DNA of 64,000 nucleotides from Arthrobacter burdickii (GCF_030433645.1 NZ_JAROCG010000001.1:992001-1056000); one strand, 5' to 3'; counted from the first letter of the stretch, positions 24,995 to 33,985 are shown. Notes: generated from the sequence alone by a model not told the origin. Translations and numbers: made by a program.

Positions 24995-26464
24995 TCCCTG
25001 GCCCGTCTGCCCCTCGGTGACGAAGGCCCGCAGGGCCCGGAGCTGGGCGTCCCGTGCTACGGGGTTGAGGTACATCATGTGTCCGGCCTCGTGGTAGTGG
25101 TGCGTGAACCGGGCGCGCGCGGCCTCGTCGAGGTTCATGTGCGCCCAGACGTACTCGGCGGCGAAGTGCGGCGTCGCGCCGTCGTGGTAGCCGTAGTCCA
25201 CGTGGACCCGCAGCGTGGGATTGTGGGCGAGGAGCCGCTCGAGGACGCCCGAGACGTCCACGGGCGCACCCTCGAACGTCCTGTAGCTCCAGGGCTGCAC
25301 GCGGGCGGTCAGGATCTCGTAGGGGAGGTCGTTCTCGTAGCCGAGCTCGGCCCGGACGTAGTGGTTCATGGCGGCCGAGTAGGGCCCCGTGATGGCCCGG
25401 AGGCTCGGATCGTCGAAGGAGTCGGACGACTGCAGGTTCTCGGGCCGTGCCGCGAACCGCCCATCGATGCGGCCGACCGACAGGCCCTCGGACCGCAGGA
25501 GCTCCGCGGCGAACTCGTGGTACGCCCAGCGGAGGTTCGTGCGGCGGATGAAGCCCTCGTCGAGGGTGGTGATGGCATGCAGGCGCGCGACGGCCTCGTC
25601 GTACTCCTCCGGCGTCAGCCGCGTGCCCTGCGTCAGCGCGTAGCCGAAGTCCCGGGCCGCGTACTCCTCGGCCTCGCGGACCACGTCCGTGAGCTCCCGG
25701 TCGCCGTGCCGGCCGTGGTAGTGCGCAATGGCGGCATAGGTGGGCAGATGCAGCGCGTAGGGGAGGTCGCTCCCGGGGAAGAACCGCAGGGTGGACATGT
25801 TGAGCACCGTCGAGATGAGGCCCAGTCCGTTGACCGCCATGCCGTAGGCGTCGAAGAGCCGCCCGGCCACCGCAACGGCCCGCAGGGTCCCGTAGGACTC
25901 CCCGACGAGGTACTTGGGGGAGAGCCAGCGGTTGTTGCGCGTGGTCCAGAGCCGGACGACCTCCGCGACGAGGTCCCGGTCCTGCACGAACGCGTGGAAC
26001 TCGTCCGCCTTCTCACCTTCGACGACGCGGGAGAAGCCGGTGTTCACGGGATCGATCAGGACGAGGTCGCTCGACTCGAGCAGGCTGTCGGGGTTGTCGA
26101 CGAGCCCGAAGGGCGCGGGTGTCATGGTCCCGGCGTCGCCGGAGTCCACGAGGCGCGGCCCCAGCAGGCCCAGGTGAAGCCATACGGACGCGGAGCCGGG
26201 GCCACCGTTGAAGGCGAAGGTCACGGGGCGCCCGGGCTCGGGATCCTGCTTCGTGTACGCGACGACGAAGATCTCGGCCTTCGGCTTGAAGCCGTCAGCC
26301 TTGCCGTCCTTCGTCTCCTCGCGCCGCAGCACGAGACGTCCGGTCGTCGTCGTGTACTTCAGGCCGGAGGGGGAGGTGTGCTCCCGGACGACGAAATCGT
26401 CCGACACCTCCTTCGCCTCCGGGGTGCCCGCATCCTTCTCGATGTCCTTCATCTCATCAGCCAT
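24992..26464 (-). CDS. S10-family serine carboxypeptidase-like protein
   Basis: A 490-residue alpha/beta hydrolase of peptidase family S10. FNGGPGSASVWLHLG gives the oxyanion hole. The nucleophile is the Ser of YLVGESYGTLRA. The acid is probably the Asp in HVDYGYHDGATP and the base the His in EAGHMMYL. There is no signal peptide, unlike secreted carboxypeptidases, so this cytoplasmic form may act on peptides or on an acyl substrate. The ribosome site at the ATG (26464) is weak; an ATG four codons on is possible. It follows the DHA2 exporter gene on the same strand after 36 bp. Confidence 0.88.
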   Translation of the reverse strand: MADEMKDIEKDAGTPEAKEVSDDFVVREHTSPSGLKYTTTTGRLVLRREETKDGKADGFKPKAEIFVVAYTKQDPEPGRPVTFAFNGGPGSASVWLHLGLLGPRLVDSGDAGTMTPAPFGLVDNPDSLLESSDLVLIDPVNTGFSRVVEGEKADEFHAFVQDRDLVAEVVRLWTTRNNRWLSPKYLVGESYGTLRAVAVAGRLFDAYGMAVNGLGLISTVLNMSTLRFFPGSDLPYALHLPTYAAIAHYHGRHGDRELTDVVREAEEYAARDFGYALTQGTRLTPEEYDEAVARLHAITTLDEGFIRRTNLRWAYHEFAAELLRSEGLSVGRIDGRFAARPENLQSSDSFDDPSLRAITGPYSAAMNHYVRAELGYENDLPYEILTARVQPWSYRTFEGAPVDVSGVLERLLAHNPTLRVHVDYGYHDGATPHFAAEYVWAHMNLDEAARARFTHHYHEAGHMMYLNPVARDAQLRALRAFVTEGQTGQG

Positions 26465-26500
26465 GCGAGAAGACTACCGGTAGTTCCCTGAGGCAACAGC

Positions 26501-28066
26501 TCAGGTGTCGGCCGCTGTCGCTTCCCGCTGCCGGTCGGCCGGCGCCGGATGGGTGCCGGGACCGCGGGCGGCACCGGCGTCACTCTCCCATACGCGGTTC
26601 TGCTGGGGCCTCGCGAAGAACAGGGCTGCCGCGAAACCGACGATGATCACGATGGCGGGCAGGTAGAGCGACTGCCCCATGGAGAGGGCGTACCCCGCCT
26701 TCGCCTCCTCGGGAAGGGCCGTTCCGGGTGTCGCACTGATGCCCCCGCCTCCGAGATTGGCCATCAGCCGGGACTGCATCACGGCTGCGACGGCGGCACT
26801 GCCCAGGACGGCGCCCATCTGGCGGGTCGTGTTGTAGACGCCGGAGCCCGCTCCGGCGAGGGAGGGTGCGAGATTGCGTGTGGCCGTCAGGGACACCGGC
26901 GCCCAGATCCCTGCGCTCGAAAAGCCGAGCAGGGAGATGGGGAGCAGGAGCTGCCAGATGGGGACGTCCGCCGTGAGGATCGAGCCCATCCAGAAGAGGG
27001 CTGCGGACATCCCGGCGAAGCCGGCGATCGCGATGTACTTCGGATTGCTGCGCTGCACGTACTTGCCCACGAACGGGGCGAGGACACCCGAGATGACGGC
27101 CATCGGGGTCAGCAGGAGGGCTGCCTGCGTGGGCGAGAGACCGCGCACCGTCTGCGCGTAGAGCATGAGCGGCAGCGACATGGTGGTGATCGAGAAGCCC
27201 ATCGCGGTGATGGACGTGTTGGCGAGGGAGAAGTTGCGGTCGCGGAACAGCGTGAGGGGGACCAGCGGCTCTCCGCGGTTGAACCTCTGCCAGGCGACGA
27301 AGGCGACGAGCAGGAGGATGCCGGTGATGATGAGCGACCACACGGAGAGGGGGCCGGCGATGGTGCCCCAGTCGTAGCTCTCGCCCTCCTGGATTCCGAA
27401 GACGAGGCAGAAGAGGCCGGCCGCGCTGAGGAACACCCCGAGCATGTCGAAACGGTGGGACGTCGTCGGGAGGGTGGGAACGAGGCGTGCGGCGAGGATG
27501 AATCCCACCACGCCCACGGGGACGTTGATGAAGAAGATCCATTCCCATCCGGCGGAGTCGACGAGCACCCCGCCGAGGACGGGCCCGACGAGTGTCGCGA
27601 CACCGGCCACGGACCCCCAGAGGCCCATGGCAGCGCCACGACCCTCGGGCGGGAAGATCCGCGTGATGACGGACATGGTCTGCGGGGTCATGAGCGCGGC
27701 GCCCAGCCCCTGCAGGACACGGGCGATGATGAGGATCTCCACGGTTCCGGACAGTCCGCACCACGCGCTGGAGAGCGTGAAGACCACGAGGCCGACGAGG
27801 TAGACCCGCTTCGGTCCGAAGCGGTCTCCGAGCCTGCCCGTGACGAGCAGCGGGACGGCGTAGGCCAGCAGGTAGGCACTCGTCACCCAGATGACGCTGT
27901 CGATGCCTGCACCGAGCCCCTCCATGATGGCAGGCGTGGCGACGGACACGATGGTCGAATCGACGAGGATCATGAAGAACCCGATGACGAGCGACCACAG
28001 GGCCGGCCAAGGCCGGACGTCGTTCTGGAGCGGGGCAGGCGCCGCCTGGGAGGGATTGCTGGACAT
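26501..28066 (-). CDS. MFS exporter, DHA2 (EmrB/QacA) family
   Basis: A proton-driven multidrug-type exporter of 521 residues with about 14 membrane helices. LVDSTIVSVATPAI in the first helix and TGRLGDRFGPKRVY between helices 2 and 3 are the DHA2 motifs. A cytoplasmic tail rich in Arg, Pro and Ala follows the last helix. The ATG at 28066 begins MSSNPSQ; a longer frame upstream to 28141 reads into the promoter region without motif. The substrate is unknown. It is not adjacent to a regulator gene. It resembles the exporter at 12011 only at the family level. Confidence 0.9.
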   Translation of the reverse strand: MSSNPSQAAPAPLQNDVRPWPALWSLVIGFFMILVDSTIVSVATPAIMEGLGAGIDSVIWVTSAYLLAYAVPLLVTGRLGDRFGPKRVYLVGLVVFTLSSAWCGLSGTVEILIIARVLQGLGAALMTPQTMSVITRIFPPEGRGAAMGLWGSVAGVATLVGPVLGGVLVDSAGWEWIFFINVPVGVVGFILAARLVPTLPTTSHRFDMLGVFLSAAGLFCLVFGIQEGESYDWGTIAGPLSVWSLIITGILLLVAFVAWQRFNRGEPLVPLTLFRDRNFSLANTSITAMGFSITTMSLPLMLYAQTVRGLSPTQAALLLTPMAVISGVLAPFVGKYVQRSNPKYIAIAGFAGMSAALFWMGSILTADVPIWQLLLPISLLGFSSAGIWAPVSLTATRNLAPSLAGAGSGVYNTTRQMGAVLGSAAVAAVMQSRLMANLGGGGISATPGTALPEEAKAGYALSMGQSLYLPAIVIIVGFAAALFFARPQQNRVWESDAGAARGPGTHPAPADRQREATAADT

Positions 28067-28179
28067 GGTGCAAAGGCTACTCCCACAGGCTGACACTCCG
28101 GAGGCCGTGCCGGTTCGTGCGCCGCTTTGGGCTAACGCCACCCTCTTGGGTACAGTGTTGGTGTTCGGAAGTGGTATCC

Positions 28180-28252
28180 GGGGCTTTAGCTCAGTTGGTA
28201 GAGCGTTTCGTTCGCAATGAAAAGGTCAGGGGTTCGATTCCCCTAAGCTCCA
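28180..28252 (+). tRNA. tRNA-Ala (anticodon CGC)
   Basis: A 73-base cloverleaf. Acceptor GGGGCTT pairs with AAGCTCC and contains the G3-U70 wobble pair that identifies alanine tRNA. The D stem is GCTC/GAGC. The anticodon stem TTTCG/TGAAA holds the loop TTCGCAA, giving anticodon CGC. The T arm is AGGGG-TTCGATT-CCCCT. The discriminator base is A, and CCA is not encoded. A strong terminator follows within nine bases. Confidence 0.95.
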
Positions 28253-28260
28253 CGGTTCGG

Positions 28261-28294
28261 AAGAGGCGAGGCTCCTGCAGGAGCCTCGCCTCTT
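28261..28294. terminator. Terminator after tRNA-Ala
   Basis: A perfect 34-bp palindrome, AAGAGGCGAGGCTCCTG and its complement, followed by a short T run (TTT). It ends tRNA-Ala transcription and can also serve the convergent small membrane protein gene. Confidence 0.9.
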
Positions 28295-28319
28295 TCGTCG
28301 CAGCGTGTCCGAGGATGGC

Positions 28320-28586
28320 CTATTCCTCGGCAGCCTTCCGCGCCCAGGGCCGTGCCGCCAGGATCCGGGCCAGGGGTCCGAGCCAGGACATCACCACCAG
28401 GAGGGTGAAGGTGCTGCTCAGTGACGATCCCAGAGTCGTCGAGGGGACGAGCTGGTGGAAGCCCACGAGGAGTGCCGCCACCAGCAGGAGCTTCTTGAGG
28501 CCGTTGAGCACCTGCTGCGGAACAGGACGCGGCCAGGGTGTGAAATCGACCGTATCGGTGTCACGGGACAGGTCTTCCGGACTCAT
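28320..28586 (-). CDS. Small membrane protein (88 aa), hypothetical
   Basis: 88 residues with two predicted membrane helices, KKLLLVAALLVGFHQLVPS and STFTLLVVMSWLGPLARIL. The N-terminus is polar (MSPEDLSRDTDTVDF) and the C-terminus is basic (RPWARKAAEE). GAGGAGGG stands four bases before the ATG, a strong ribosome site. The frame stays open far upstream, across the neighbouring amylase gene in another frame, but only this short part has a ribosome site and a protein-like composition. It lies 89 bp after the GH13 gene and may be co-transcribed with it. No family recognised. Confidence 0.72.
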   Translation of the reverse strand: MSPEDLSRDTDTVDFTPWPRPVPQQVLNGLKKLLLVAALLVGFHQLVPSTTLGSSLSSTFTLLVVMSWLGPLARILAARPWARKAAEE

Positions 28587-28675
28587 GCGGCCCTCCTCTG
28601 CAGTGCGGCGTGGAGTTTCATTATCCCCGGTTCCCGCGCCGACGTCGCTCGGGTTCCCGAACGGCAGCCCAGGTG

Positions 28676-30001
28676 TCAGCCGAGGACGGCCCAGGCCCGG
28701 GGCGGCAGGGTCGCCCTGCCGGAGGACGCGTCGAGGGTCGCCTGTCCGGCGAGTACGGACAGCGGCCCCGTAGCCGGAACCGGCTGGGCATCGGAGGAGA
28801 GGTTCAGTGCGACCACGAGGGCTTCCGGGCCCTCGACCGCGACGCGGTACGCGAGCACCTCGTTGGACAGCTGCAGCACCTCGGTCCTCGCGCGGTGCAG
28901 CCAGGGGTGGCGGCGCCGGACGCCGATGAGCTCCTGGTGCACGTCGAAGACGGGCCGTCCTACGGGCGAGAGGTTCCCGGGCGCGGGTGGGAAGAGTGGC
29001 CGGACGTCGTCGTCGCCCCCTGCCCTGTCCTCCTTGATGCCGCGGTAGCCCTGCTCGTCCCCGTAGTAGATGGACGGTGTGCCCCCCACGGTGAGGAGGA
29101 CGGCGACGGCGTGCGGCAGCAGGGCGGGGTCGGTGAGCCTGCTCGCGATCCGTGTGACGTCGTGGTTGCCGAGGAACGTGAGCGGTGCGAAGGATCCGAG
29201 CAGCGCGTTGTGCCGCTCCAGCGCGGCGGCGAGTTCGAAGAGGTTGGCGTCGTTGAGCGAGCTCCACACGGCCTTCCACAGTTCGTACTGGGTCGCTGAA
29301 TCGAGGCCGCCGTCCCGGACCTCGGAGGCGTAGTCGCCGTGGATGTACTCGCCGACGAAGTAGGCGTCGGGGTGGGACGCGTGGACGCGGGCGGTCACCG
29401 AGGCCCAGAACCGCGCCGGGACGGCGTAGGCCGCGTCGAGCCGCCAGCCGTCCGCGCCGCGCCGGAGCCAGTGCTCCATCACGTCGACGACGAAGTCCGC
29501 GACGGCCGGCTCGTCGTGGTTCAGGGCCACGAGGTGGTGGTGGCCTTCGAAGTCTCGGTAGCCCGGTTCGGTGCCGGGGCCGGCGCCGTCGGGCCAGTCC
29601 AGCGTGAACCAGGAGGCGGTCGCCGCTCCCGGACCGTCCGTGAGCACGTCCTGGAACGGGGTGAACGAGCGCCCGGTGTGGTTGAAGACGCCGTCGAGCA
29701 GGATGCGGAGTCCGCGCCGGTGCGCCTCGCGCACCAGGGTGTCGAAGTCCTCCGACGTCCCGAGGCGGGCGTCGATCCGAAAATAGTCGGTGGTGTCGTA
29801 GCCGTGCGTCTCCGACGCGAACACGGGACCGAGGGCCAGGCCCGACGCTCCCAGTTCCACTGCGTAGTCGAGCCACGGCACCAGGTCCAGGAGCCGGTGC
29901 ATGGCGGCGGGCTCCGCCGTCGCGGCCTTCTCCGCCCCGATGAACCCGAGGGGGTAGACGTGCCACCAGATGGCGTGCTGGACCCAGGCGGGTTCGTTCA
30001 T
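28676..30001 (-). CDS. GH13 alpha-amylase-family glycosidase
   Basis: A 441-residue enzyme with all four GH13 core motifs. DGVFNHTGR is region I. GADGWRLDAAY carries the nucleophile Asp in region II. YFVGEYIHGD holds the acid Glu in region III. FLGNHDVTRI is region IV. A short beta-domain ends the protein. It lacks a signal peptide, so it is intracellular and probably acts on glycogen- or maltodextrin-derived sugars. The ATG at 30001 opens MNEPAWVQHAIWWHVYPLGF, the usual first beta-strand; an upstream extension of the frame is Arg- and Ala-rich without motif. The exact specificity within GH13 is not clear. Confidence 0.9.
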   Translation of the reverse strand: MNEPAWVQHAIWWHVYPLGFIGAEKAATAEPAAMHRLLDLVPWLDYAVELGASGLALGPVFASETHGYDTTDYFRIDARLGTSEDFDTLVREAHRRGLRILLDGVFNHTGRSFTPFQDVLTDGPGAATASWFTLDWPDGAGPGTEPGYRDFEGHHHLVALNHDEPAVADFVVDVMEHWLRRGADGWRLDAAYAVPARFWASVTARVHASHPDAYFVGEYIHGDYASEVRDGGLDSATQYELWKAVWSSLNDANLFELAAALERHNALLGSFAPLTFLGNHDVTRIASRLTDPALLPHAVAVLLTVGGTPSIYYGDEQGYRGIKEDRAGGDDDVRPLFPPAPGNLSPVGRPVFDVHQELIGVRRRHPWLHRARTEVLQLSNEVLAYRVAVEGPEALVVALNLSSDAQPVPATGPLSVLAGQATLDASSGRATLPPRAWAVLG

Positions 30002-30081
30002 GGCGTGTGGCCTTTCCGTCGATCCGTGACCCGGCCCGCGGACAGGGCTGCGGGCCGGTCCGGTCAGGGCCGGCGTGCTGC

Positions 30082-30528
30082 CTAGCCTACGTCGAGGAGG
30101 CGTCCTCCCGAGGCGAGCTGCTGCACCTCGCCGGGCTCCAGCTGCGCGGCCTCGGCGATGTCGACGATCGCCGCACCGGCGTCTGCTGCTTCGACCACCG
30201 CGGACTCGAGTTCGTCGGTGAGCTGGTCGAGGTGCCACTGGATCGACTCGAGGTCCGCCGCAGCCGCCGCGACGCGGCGCAGGGCAGGAGACAGGGGGTA
30301 TGCGAGTTCGGCGGGCTCCTCGTGCGAGAGCTGGAAGCCGCACGAGCAGGCCCAGACGAGTTCGACGTCGAACCCGGCGGAGGGCTGCGGAATCATGCCG
30401 TAGGAGGACCCCACGTAGGAGGTCTCGCGCAGGGTCATGGGCTCACCACAGTGGAGGGGGGCTCCTACGGCCGTATCTCCTGCGCCGATAGCGGCGATAG
30501 CGCTGATGGCACTGATTGTCTGCGTCAT
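30082..30528 (-). CDS. Hypothetical protein with Cys-containing N-terminal half
   Basis: 148 residues of unknown function. The N-terminal half has HCGEPM and, after about 28 residues, WACSCGFQL; these Cys/His positions could bind zinc. The C-terminal half is Ala-rich and helical with a possible coiled coil (AAADLESIQWHLDQLTDELESAVVEA), followed by a helix-turn-helix-like end (IVDIAEAAQLEPGEVQQLA). The shape suggests a small DNA-binding or regulatory protein, which remains a guess. Upstream lie two copies of the palindrome AACTAGTT 13 bp apart. AAAGG stands before the ATG. Confidence 0.65.
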   Translation of the reverse strand: MTQTISAISAIAAIGAGDTAVGAPLHCGEPMTLRETSYVGSSYGMIPQPSAGFDVELVWACSCGFQLSHEEPAELAYPLSPALRRVAAAAADLESIQWHLDQLTDELESAVVEAADAGAAIVDIAEAAQLEPGEVQQLASGGRLLDVG

Positions 30529-30569
30529 GGCTCACTTACCTTTCGATCAAGAATACGAACCATACTGTC

Positions 30570-30590
30570 AACTAGTTCTACAAACTAGTT
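30570..30590 (-). promoter_or_regulatory. Paired AACTAGTT palindromes
   Basis: AACTAGTT occurs twice, 13 bp apart, 42-62 bp upstream of the 148-residue gene, in an AT-rich patch that also holds TTGACA on the minus strand. It looks like an operator overlapping a promoter; the regulator is unknown. Confidence 0.42.
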
Positions 30591-30690
30591 ATATGCGGAC
30601 TGACATACTGCTGTCCACTTGAGGATGGTGACCGCAGGGTGAACAGTCGGCGCTGGTCCGTGGTCGAGAGGCTGTCGGGAACCGGCAGTG

Positions 30691-31533
30691 CTATCCGGCG
30701 GATCCGGGGAGGGGCGCGCCCGCCCCTCGCGCTGCCGGGCCAAGCCGCCGTCCTGCCGCCCGGTAGACCTGGGCGCAGAATGCCACGAGGAGCATCACAT
30801 GGACGGCGTCCCCGCCGTAGTACATGAGGTGCGCTGCCTGCTCCGCATCGGGTGGCACGGCGCCCTGGCCCGCGAGGGAGGAGAGATGCTTCGACACCAC
30901 GGAGTGGACCGCGATGCCGACGACGATCGCACTACCCCTCAGCCATGCCGGTGCCCGGTGGGGGTTCGGGTCCACGCCGACGACGGCGTATGTGAAGAGA
31001 ACGCCCGACACGAGCAAGTGGAGGTGGAGCAGCGGCCCGAGCACCGGATGATGGGCCAGTCCGAGGGCGGCGCCGTCCCGGTACAGGAGGGCCAGGGGGA
31101 TCGTGGAGAGCAGTGTCGCAACCACCGGATGCGTGCCGATCCGCAGCGGCGCCGTACGGGCGAGCCGGCTGTAACGGCGCCCGACGGACGCGGGGACGGC
31201 CCGGAGGAACAGGGTCGCGGGAGCTCCCAGCACGAGCAGCAGCGGGACGAGCATGCCGAGGACGAGGTGGACCACGGTATGCGCGGTGAAGCTGTCGACG
31301 GCAGCCCGTGCGAGCGGCCCCGTCGAGACGAATCCCAGGCCGGTCCCGGCCAGCCAGGCGGCAGTTCGGCGGACCGGCCATCCGCTCCGTCCCCGCAGGA
31401 CCGCACCGCGGCCCGCGGCCAGGTACAGCACGGCGAGTCCCAGCCAGACGAGCACGATCCCGGTGTCCAGGGGGAAGCTGTCGATGCCTTCGGGAACCGG
31501 CACCGGATGCCCCGGGCCGGAGTGGTCAGCCAC
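30691..31533 (-). CDS. Cytochrome c oxidase assembly protein, CtaG (caa3) family
   Basis: A 280-residue polytopic membrane protein of the caa3_CtaG family (PF09678), implicated in copper delivery to or assembly of cytochrome oxidase. Typical features are HTVVHLVLGMLVPLLLVLGAP (read as HLVLGMLVPLLLVLGAP), LYRDGAALGLAHHPVLGPLLHLHLL, where the His residues are candidate metal ligands, and YYGGDAVHVMLLVAFC near the end. The GTG at 31533 lies inside the end of the DUF2243 gene (GTGGCTGA, 8-bp overlap). It is chosen because it restores the normal N-terminus. DUF2243 and CtaG genes are often paired, which supports both calls. Confidence 0.87.
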   Translation of the reverse strand: MADHSGPGHPVPVPEGIDSFPLDTGIVLVWLGLAVLYLAAGRGAVLRGRSGWPVRRTAAWLAGTGLGFVSTGPLARAAVDSFTAHTVVHLVLGMLVPLLLVLGAPATLFLRAVPASVGRRYSRLARTAPLRIGTHPVVATLLSTIPLALLYRDGAALGLAHHPVLGPLLHLHLLVSGVLFTYAVVGVDPNPHRAPAWLRGSAIVVGIAVHSVVSKHLSSLAGQGAVPPDAEQAAHLMYYGGDAVHVMLLVAFCAQVYRAAGRRLGPAARGAGAPLPGSAG

Positions 31534-32008
31534 GCCGGGTCTCCGCGCGCCGTGCCGCGAGCAGTACCGAGACCCCCGCGAGCAGGAATGCGAGGGCCGC
31601 GCCGTTCCATGCCAGATCGTAGGGGAGCAGGTCCACGCCGTACCGGACCTCGTGCAGGTCGAGGAGCTTGTGCTGGACCAGGCCGTCGAACAGCTGGAAG
31701 CCGCCGATGCCCACGAGGATGCCACCCAGCCAGCGCCGGGCCTGGAGGGCGCTCCGCCGTCTCAGATCGGCGAAGAGGAAGAGGGATGCAACCGTCGCGA
31801 ACCAGCTGAACGCATGGAACACGCCGTCGGACACGAGGCCGGCCGCGGGCGTGGACCTGTCATAGAAGTGGTGCCAGTGGAGGAGCTGGTGGAAGACGGC
31901 CTCGTCGATGAACGCGATGACCCCGCACCCGAAGAGGACGCCGACGAGGACGTTGCGGCGCTGGAGGGCGACGGCATGCTGCGCGGGCGGCTGGGTGGAC
32001 GAAGCGAT
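31526..32008 (-). CDS. DUF2243 membrane protein, start codon unclear
   Basis: A four-helix membrane protein with the DUF2243 hallmark GVIAFIDEAVFHQLLHWHHFYD (read as FIDEAVFHQLLHWHHFYD), then GLVSDGVFHAFSWFATV and FQLFDGLVQHKLLDLHEVR. The reading frame is open from a TGA at 32102 to 31526, but contains no ATG, GTG or TTG before the conserved core. The first standard start is GTG at 31834, which would delete the first helix and the His-rich motif. The best-placed codon is an ATC at 32008 with GGGGA upstream. Options are a rare ATC start, read-through of the preceding gene's TGA (same frame), a frameshift, or a start-codon mutation. It overlaps ctaG by 8 bp. Confidence 0.7.
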   Translation of the reverse strand: MASSTQPPAQHAVALQRRNVLVGVLFGCGVIAFIDEAVFHQLLHWHHFYDRSTPAAGLVSDGVFHAFSWFATVASLFLFADLRRRSALQARRWLGGILVGIGGFQLFDGLVQHKLLDLHEVRYGVDLLPYDLAWNGAALAFLLAGVSVLLAARRAETRRG

Positions 32009-32101
32009 GACGGTCCCCGTCGTCGGAGGGTGCGGACCCTGTCCAGCGTGCCAGCCGCCTGCTCGGACCGTCCAGCATTTTCCCGGTGCAACGGGAGGTG
32101 G

Positions 32102-32428
32102 TCAGGAGACCTTCTCGCCGTACCACCAGTGGGCAGGCTGGAGCGGTGGCTGCTGCGGTGCGGCCGGGAGTTTCACGACGACGGCGGTGTAGGGGCGCCG
32201 GCGCGTCAGGGCCATCTGGATTCCTGCGAGCAGCGCGGCGGCGATCGATACCGGTATGACGACGGCCAGCGCGTACATCGCGAGCACGGCGTGCAGTGGC
32301 GAATGGTAGAGACCCTCCATCAACGCGGCGCCGCCGAGCCACAGCCACAACCAGAACAGGCCGACCACGTAGAGCAGCGACCGCGCGCGCCTGTAACGCA
32401 ACGGAAAATGCTTCCGCCCACGTCCCAT
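32102..32428 (-). CDS. Small membrane protein (108 aa), hypothetical
   Basis: 108 residues with a basic N-terminus (MGRGRKHFPLRYRRARS) and two or three membrane helices (LLYVVGLFWLWLWLGGAAL, VLAMYALAVVIPVSIAAALLAGI). A Pro-rich cytoplasmic tail ends in HWWYGEKVS. GGGGAGA lies six bases before the ATG at 32428; an upstream in-frame ATG at 32476 has no such site. Its stop TGA is in the same frame as the DUF2243 sequence that follows. It probably belongs to the same transcription unit as DUF2243 and CtaG. No family recognised. Confidence 0.68.
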   Translation of the reverse strand: MGRGRKHFPLRYRRARSLLYVVGLFWLWLWLGGAALMEGLYHSPLHAVLAMYALAVVIPVSIAAALLAGIQMALTRRRPYTAVVVKLPAAPQQPPLQPAHWWYGEKVS

Positions 32429-32562
32429 ATTTCGTCTCCCCAGACTTATGTTCGGGCCCGCCCCAGGCAGGTCCACTGGGGAAATAATAGACCCCCTCCG
32501 GGGCTTTCCCGGTGTCCGTCATCAGAATGAGACGTGGCGAATCGGGGACGGCCGGAACCGCC

Positions 32563-32596
32563 GCACCCCCGGGCCCATTCGTGGGCCCGGGGGTGC
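32563..32596 (-). terminator. Terminator of the lldD gene
   Basis: Perfect 15-bp stem GCACCCCCGGGCCCA with its complement, closed by a TTCG tetraloop, 31 bp after the lldD stop. Confidence 0.85.
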
Positions 32597-32626
32597 AGGC
32601 CGGCCGCGCCGGGCCGCGTCAGGGCG

Positions 32627-33910
32627 TCAGGGTGTCACGGCGACTTCGCGCAGGTCCGCCGTCGCGTCGCCGAGCAGCCGGACGTGGTCCGGGGTGAGGT
32701 CCTCGATGCGGTTCACCCCGAGCAGCTGCATGGTACGCGCCGTCTCCCTGCCGAGGATCTCGATGGTGCGGTCCACGCCCTTGCGGCCGCCGGCCATGAG
32801 TCCGTAGAGGTAGGCGCGGCCGATCAGCGTGAAGTCCGCTCCGAGGGCCAGGGCTGCTACGACGTCGCCACCGCTCATGATGCCCGTGTCCAGGATGATG
32901 TCGGTCTTGCCCTTGAGCTCGGCTGCGACGCGGGGCAGCAGGTGCAGCGGGATGGGTGCCCGGTCGAGCTGGCGTCCGCCGTGGTTGGACAGGATGATGC
33001 CGTCCGCTCCGTGGTCCACGGCCTTCTTCGCGTCGTCGAGCGTCTGGATCCCCTTGACCACGAGGTTTCCCTTCCACACGCTGCGCAGCCAGTCCAGGTC
33101 CTCGAAGGTGAGCGTCGGATCGAACATCGAGTTGATGAGGTCGGCCACGGTGCCCGAGTAGCGTGAGAGCGAGGCGAACGAGAGCGGCTCGTGGGTCAGG
33201 AAGTTGAACCACCAGGCCGGCCGGTACGAGGCGTCGAGAACGGTCTTCAGGGTCAGCGCCGGCGGGATGGTCATGCCGTTGCGGACGTCGCGGAGCCGGG
33301 CGCCGGCCACCGCGGTGTCGACGGTGACCATGAGGGTGTCGTTCCCCGCGGCGGCCGCGCGGGCGATGAGCTCCATCGAGCGGTCCCGGTCCGTCCACAG
33401 GTAGAGCTGGAACCAGTTGCGCCCGTTGGGGGCGGCCTCCGCCACGTCCTCGATGGAGGCCGTGCCCATGGTGGAGAGCGTGTAGGGGATGCCTGCCGCT
33501 GCCGCCGCCTGCGAGCCGGCGTACTCGCCCTCCGACTGCATCATGCGGGTGAAACCGGTCGGCGCGATGCCGAACGGCAGGGCCGAATCCTTCCCGAGGA
33601 TCGGCGTGACGGTGCTGACGGTCTGCACGTTGCGGAGGATGCCCGGCCGGAACTCGAGGTCGAGGAAGGCCTCCCGCGCACGGCGGAGCGAGATCTCGGC
33701 CTCGGCGGCACCGTCCGTGTAGTCGAAGGGTGCCGTGGGTGTCCGTCGCTTGGCCATGTCGCGCAGGTCCCAGACGGTGTTGGCCCGCCGGAGCCGGGCG
33801 GCTGCGCTGATCTCGGGCTTCTTGAACTGCATGAGGGGAGCCAGGTCCGCGACCCTGGGGACCCGGCGCCTGAGGGCCGGGGGAACGGGTGCGCTGGAGG
33901 ATGGGTGCAT
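32627..33910 (-). CDS. lldD: FMN-dependent alpha-hydroxy acid dehydrogenase, probable L-lactate dehydrogenase
   Basis: A 427-residue FMN enzyme of the LldD/glycolate oxidase family that oxidises L-lactate to pyruvate and passes electrons to the respiratory chain. It begins with [20 protein letters not shown]. The flavin barrel contains PFGIAPTGF and [21 protein letters not shown]. The catalytic His lies in [11 protein letters not shown], and [22 protein letters not shown] binds the phosphate. AAAGGCA precedes the ATG at 33910; the frame extends upstream into the operator without domain content. It is divergent from an FCD-type regulator with a GntR-type operator between them, the usual lactate arrangement. 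Other 2-hydroxy acids remain possible. Confidence 0.9.
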   Translation of the reverse strand: MHPSSSAPVPPALRRRVPRVADLAPLMQFKKPEISAAARLRRANTVWDLRDMAKRRTPTAPFDYTDGAAEAEISLRRAREAFLDLEFRPGILRNVQTVSTVTPILGKDSALPFGIAPTGFTRMMQSEGEYAGSQAAAAAGIPYTLSTMGTASIEDVAEAAPNGRNWFQLYLWTDRDRSMELIARAAAAGNDTLMVTVDTAVAGARLRDVRNGMTIPPALTLKTVLDASYRPAWWFNFLTHEPLSFASLSRYSGTVADLINSMFDPTLTFEDLDWLRSVWKGNLVVKGIQTLDDAKKAVDHGADGIILSNHGGRQLDRAPIPLHLLPRVAAELKGKTDIILDTGIMSGGDVVAALALGADFTLIGRAYLYGLMAGGRKGVDRTIEILGRETARTMQLLGVNRIEDLTPDHVRLLGDATADLREVAVTP

Positions 33911-33985
33911 GGGGTGCCTTTGCTCGTCGTCGGCCCGGATCACGGTGGCGGATCCGCCTGAGGTCTGACCACAGATCCTACGGCC

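Noticed and set aside
26549..28093. 514-codon plus-strand frame opposite the DHA2 exporter
   Set aside because: Composition rich in Glu, Gly, Asp, Arg and His, with no hydrophobic or domain pattern; shadow frame.
31526..31834. Short DUF2243 reading from the internal GTG at 31834
   Set aside because: It would lose the first helix and the conserved His-rich motif that are encoded immediately upstream in the same frame.
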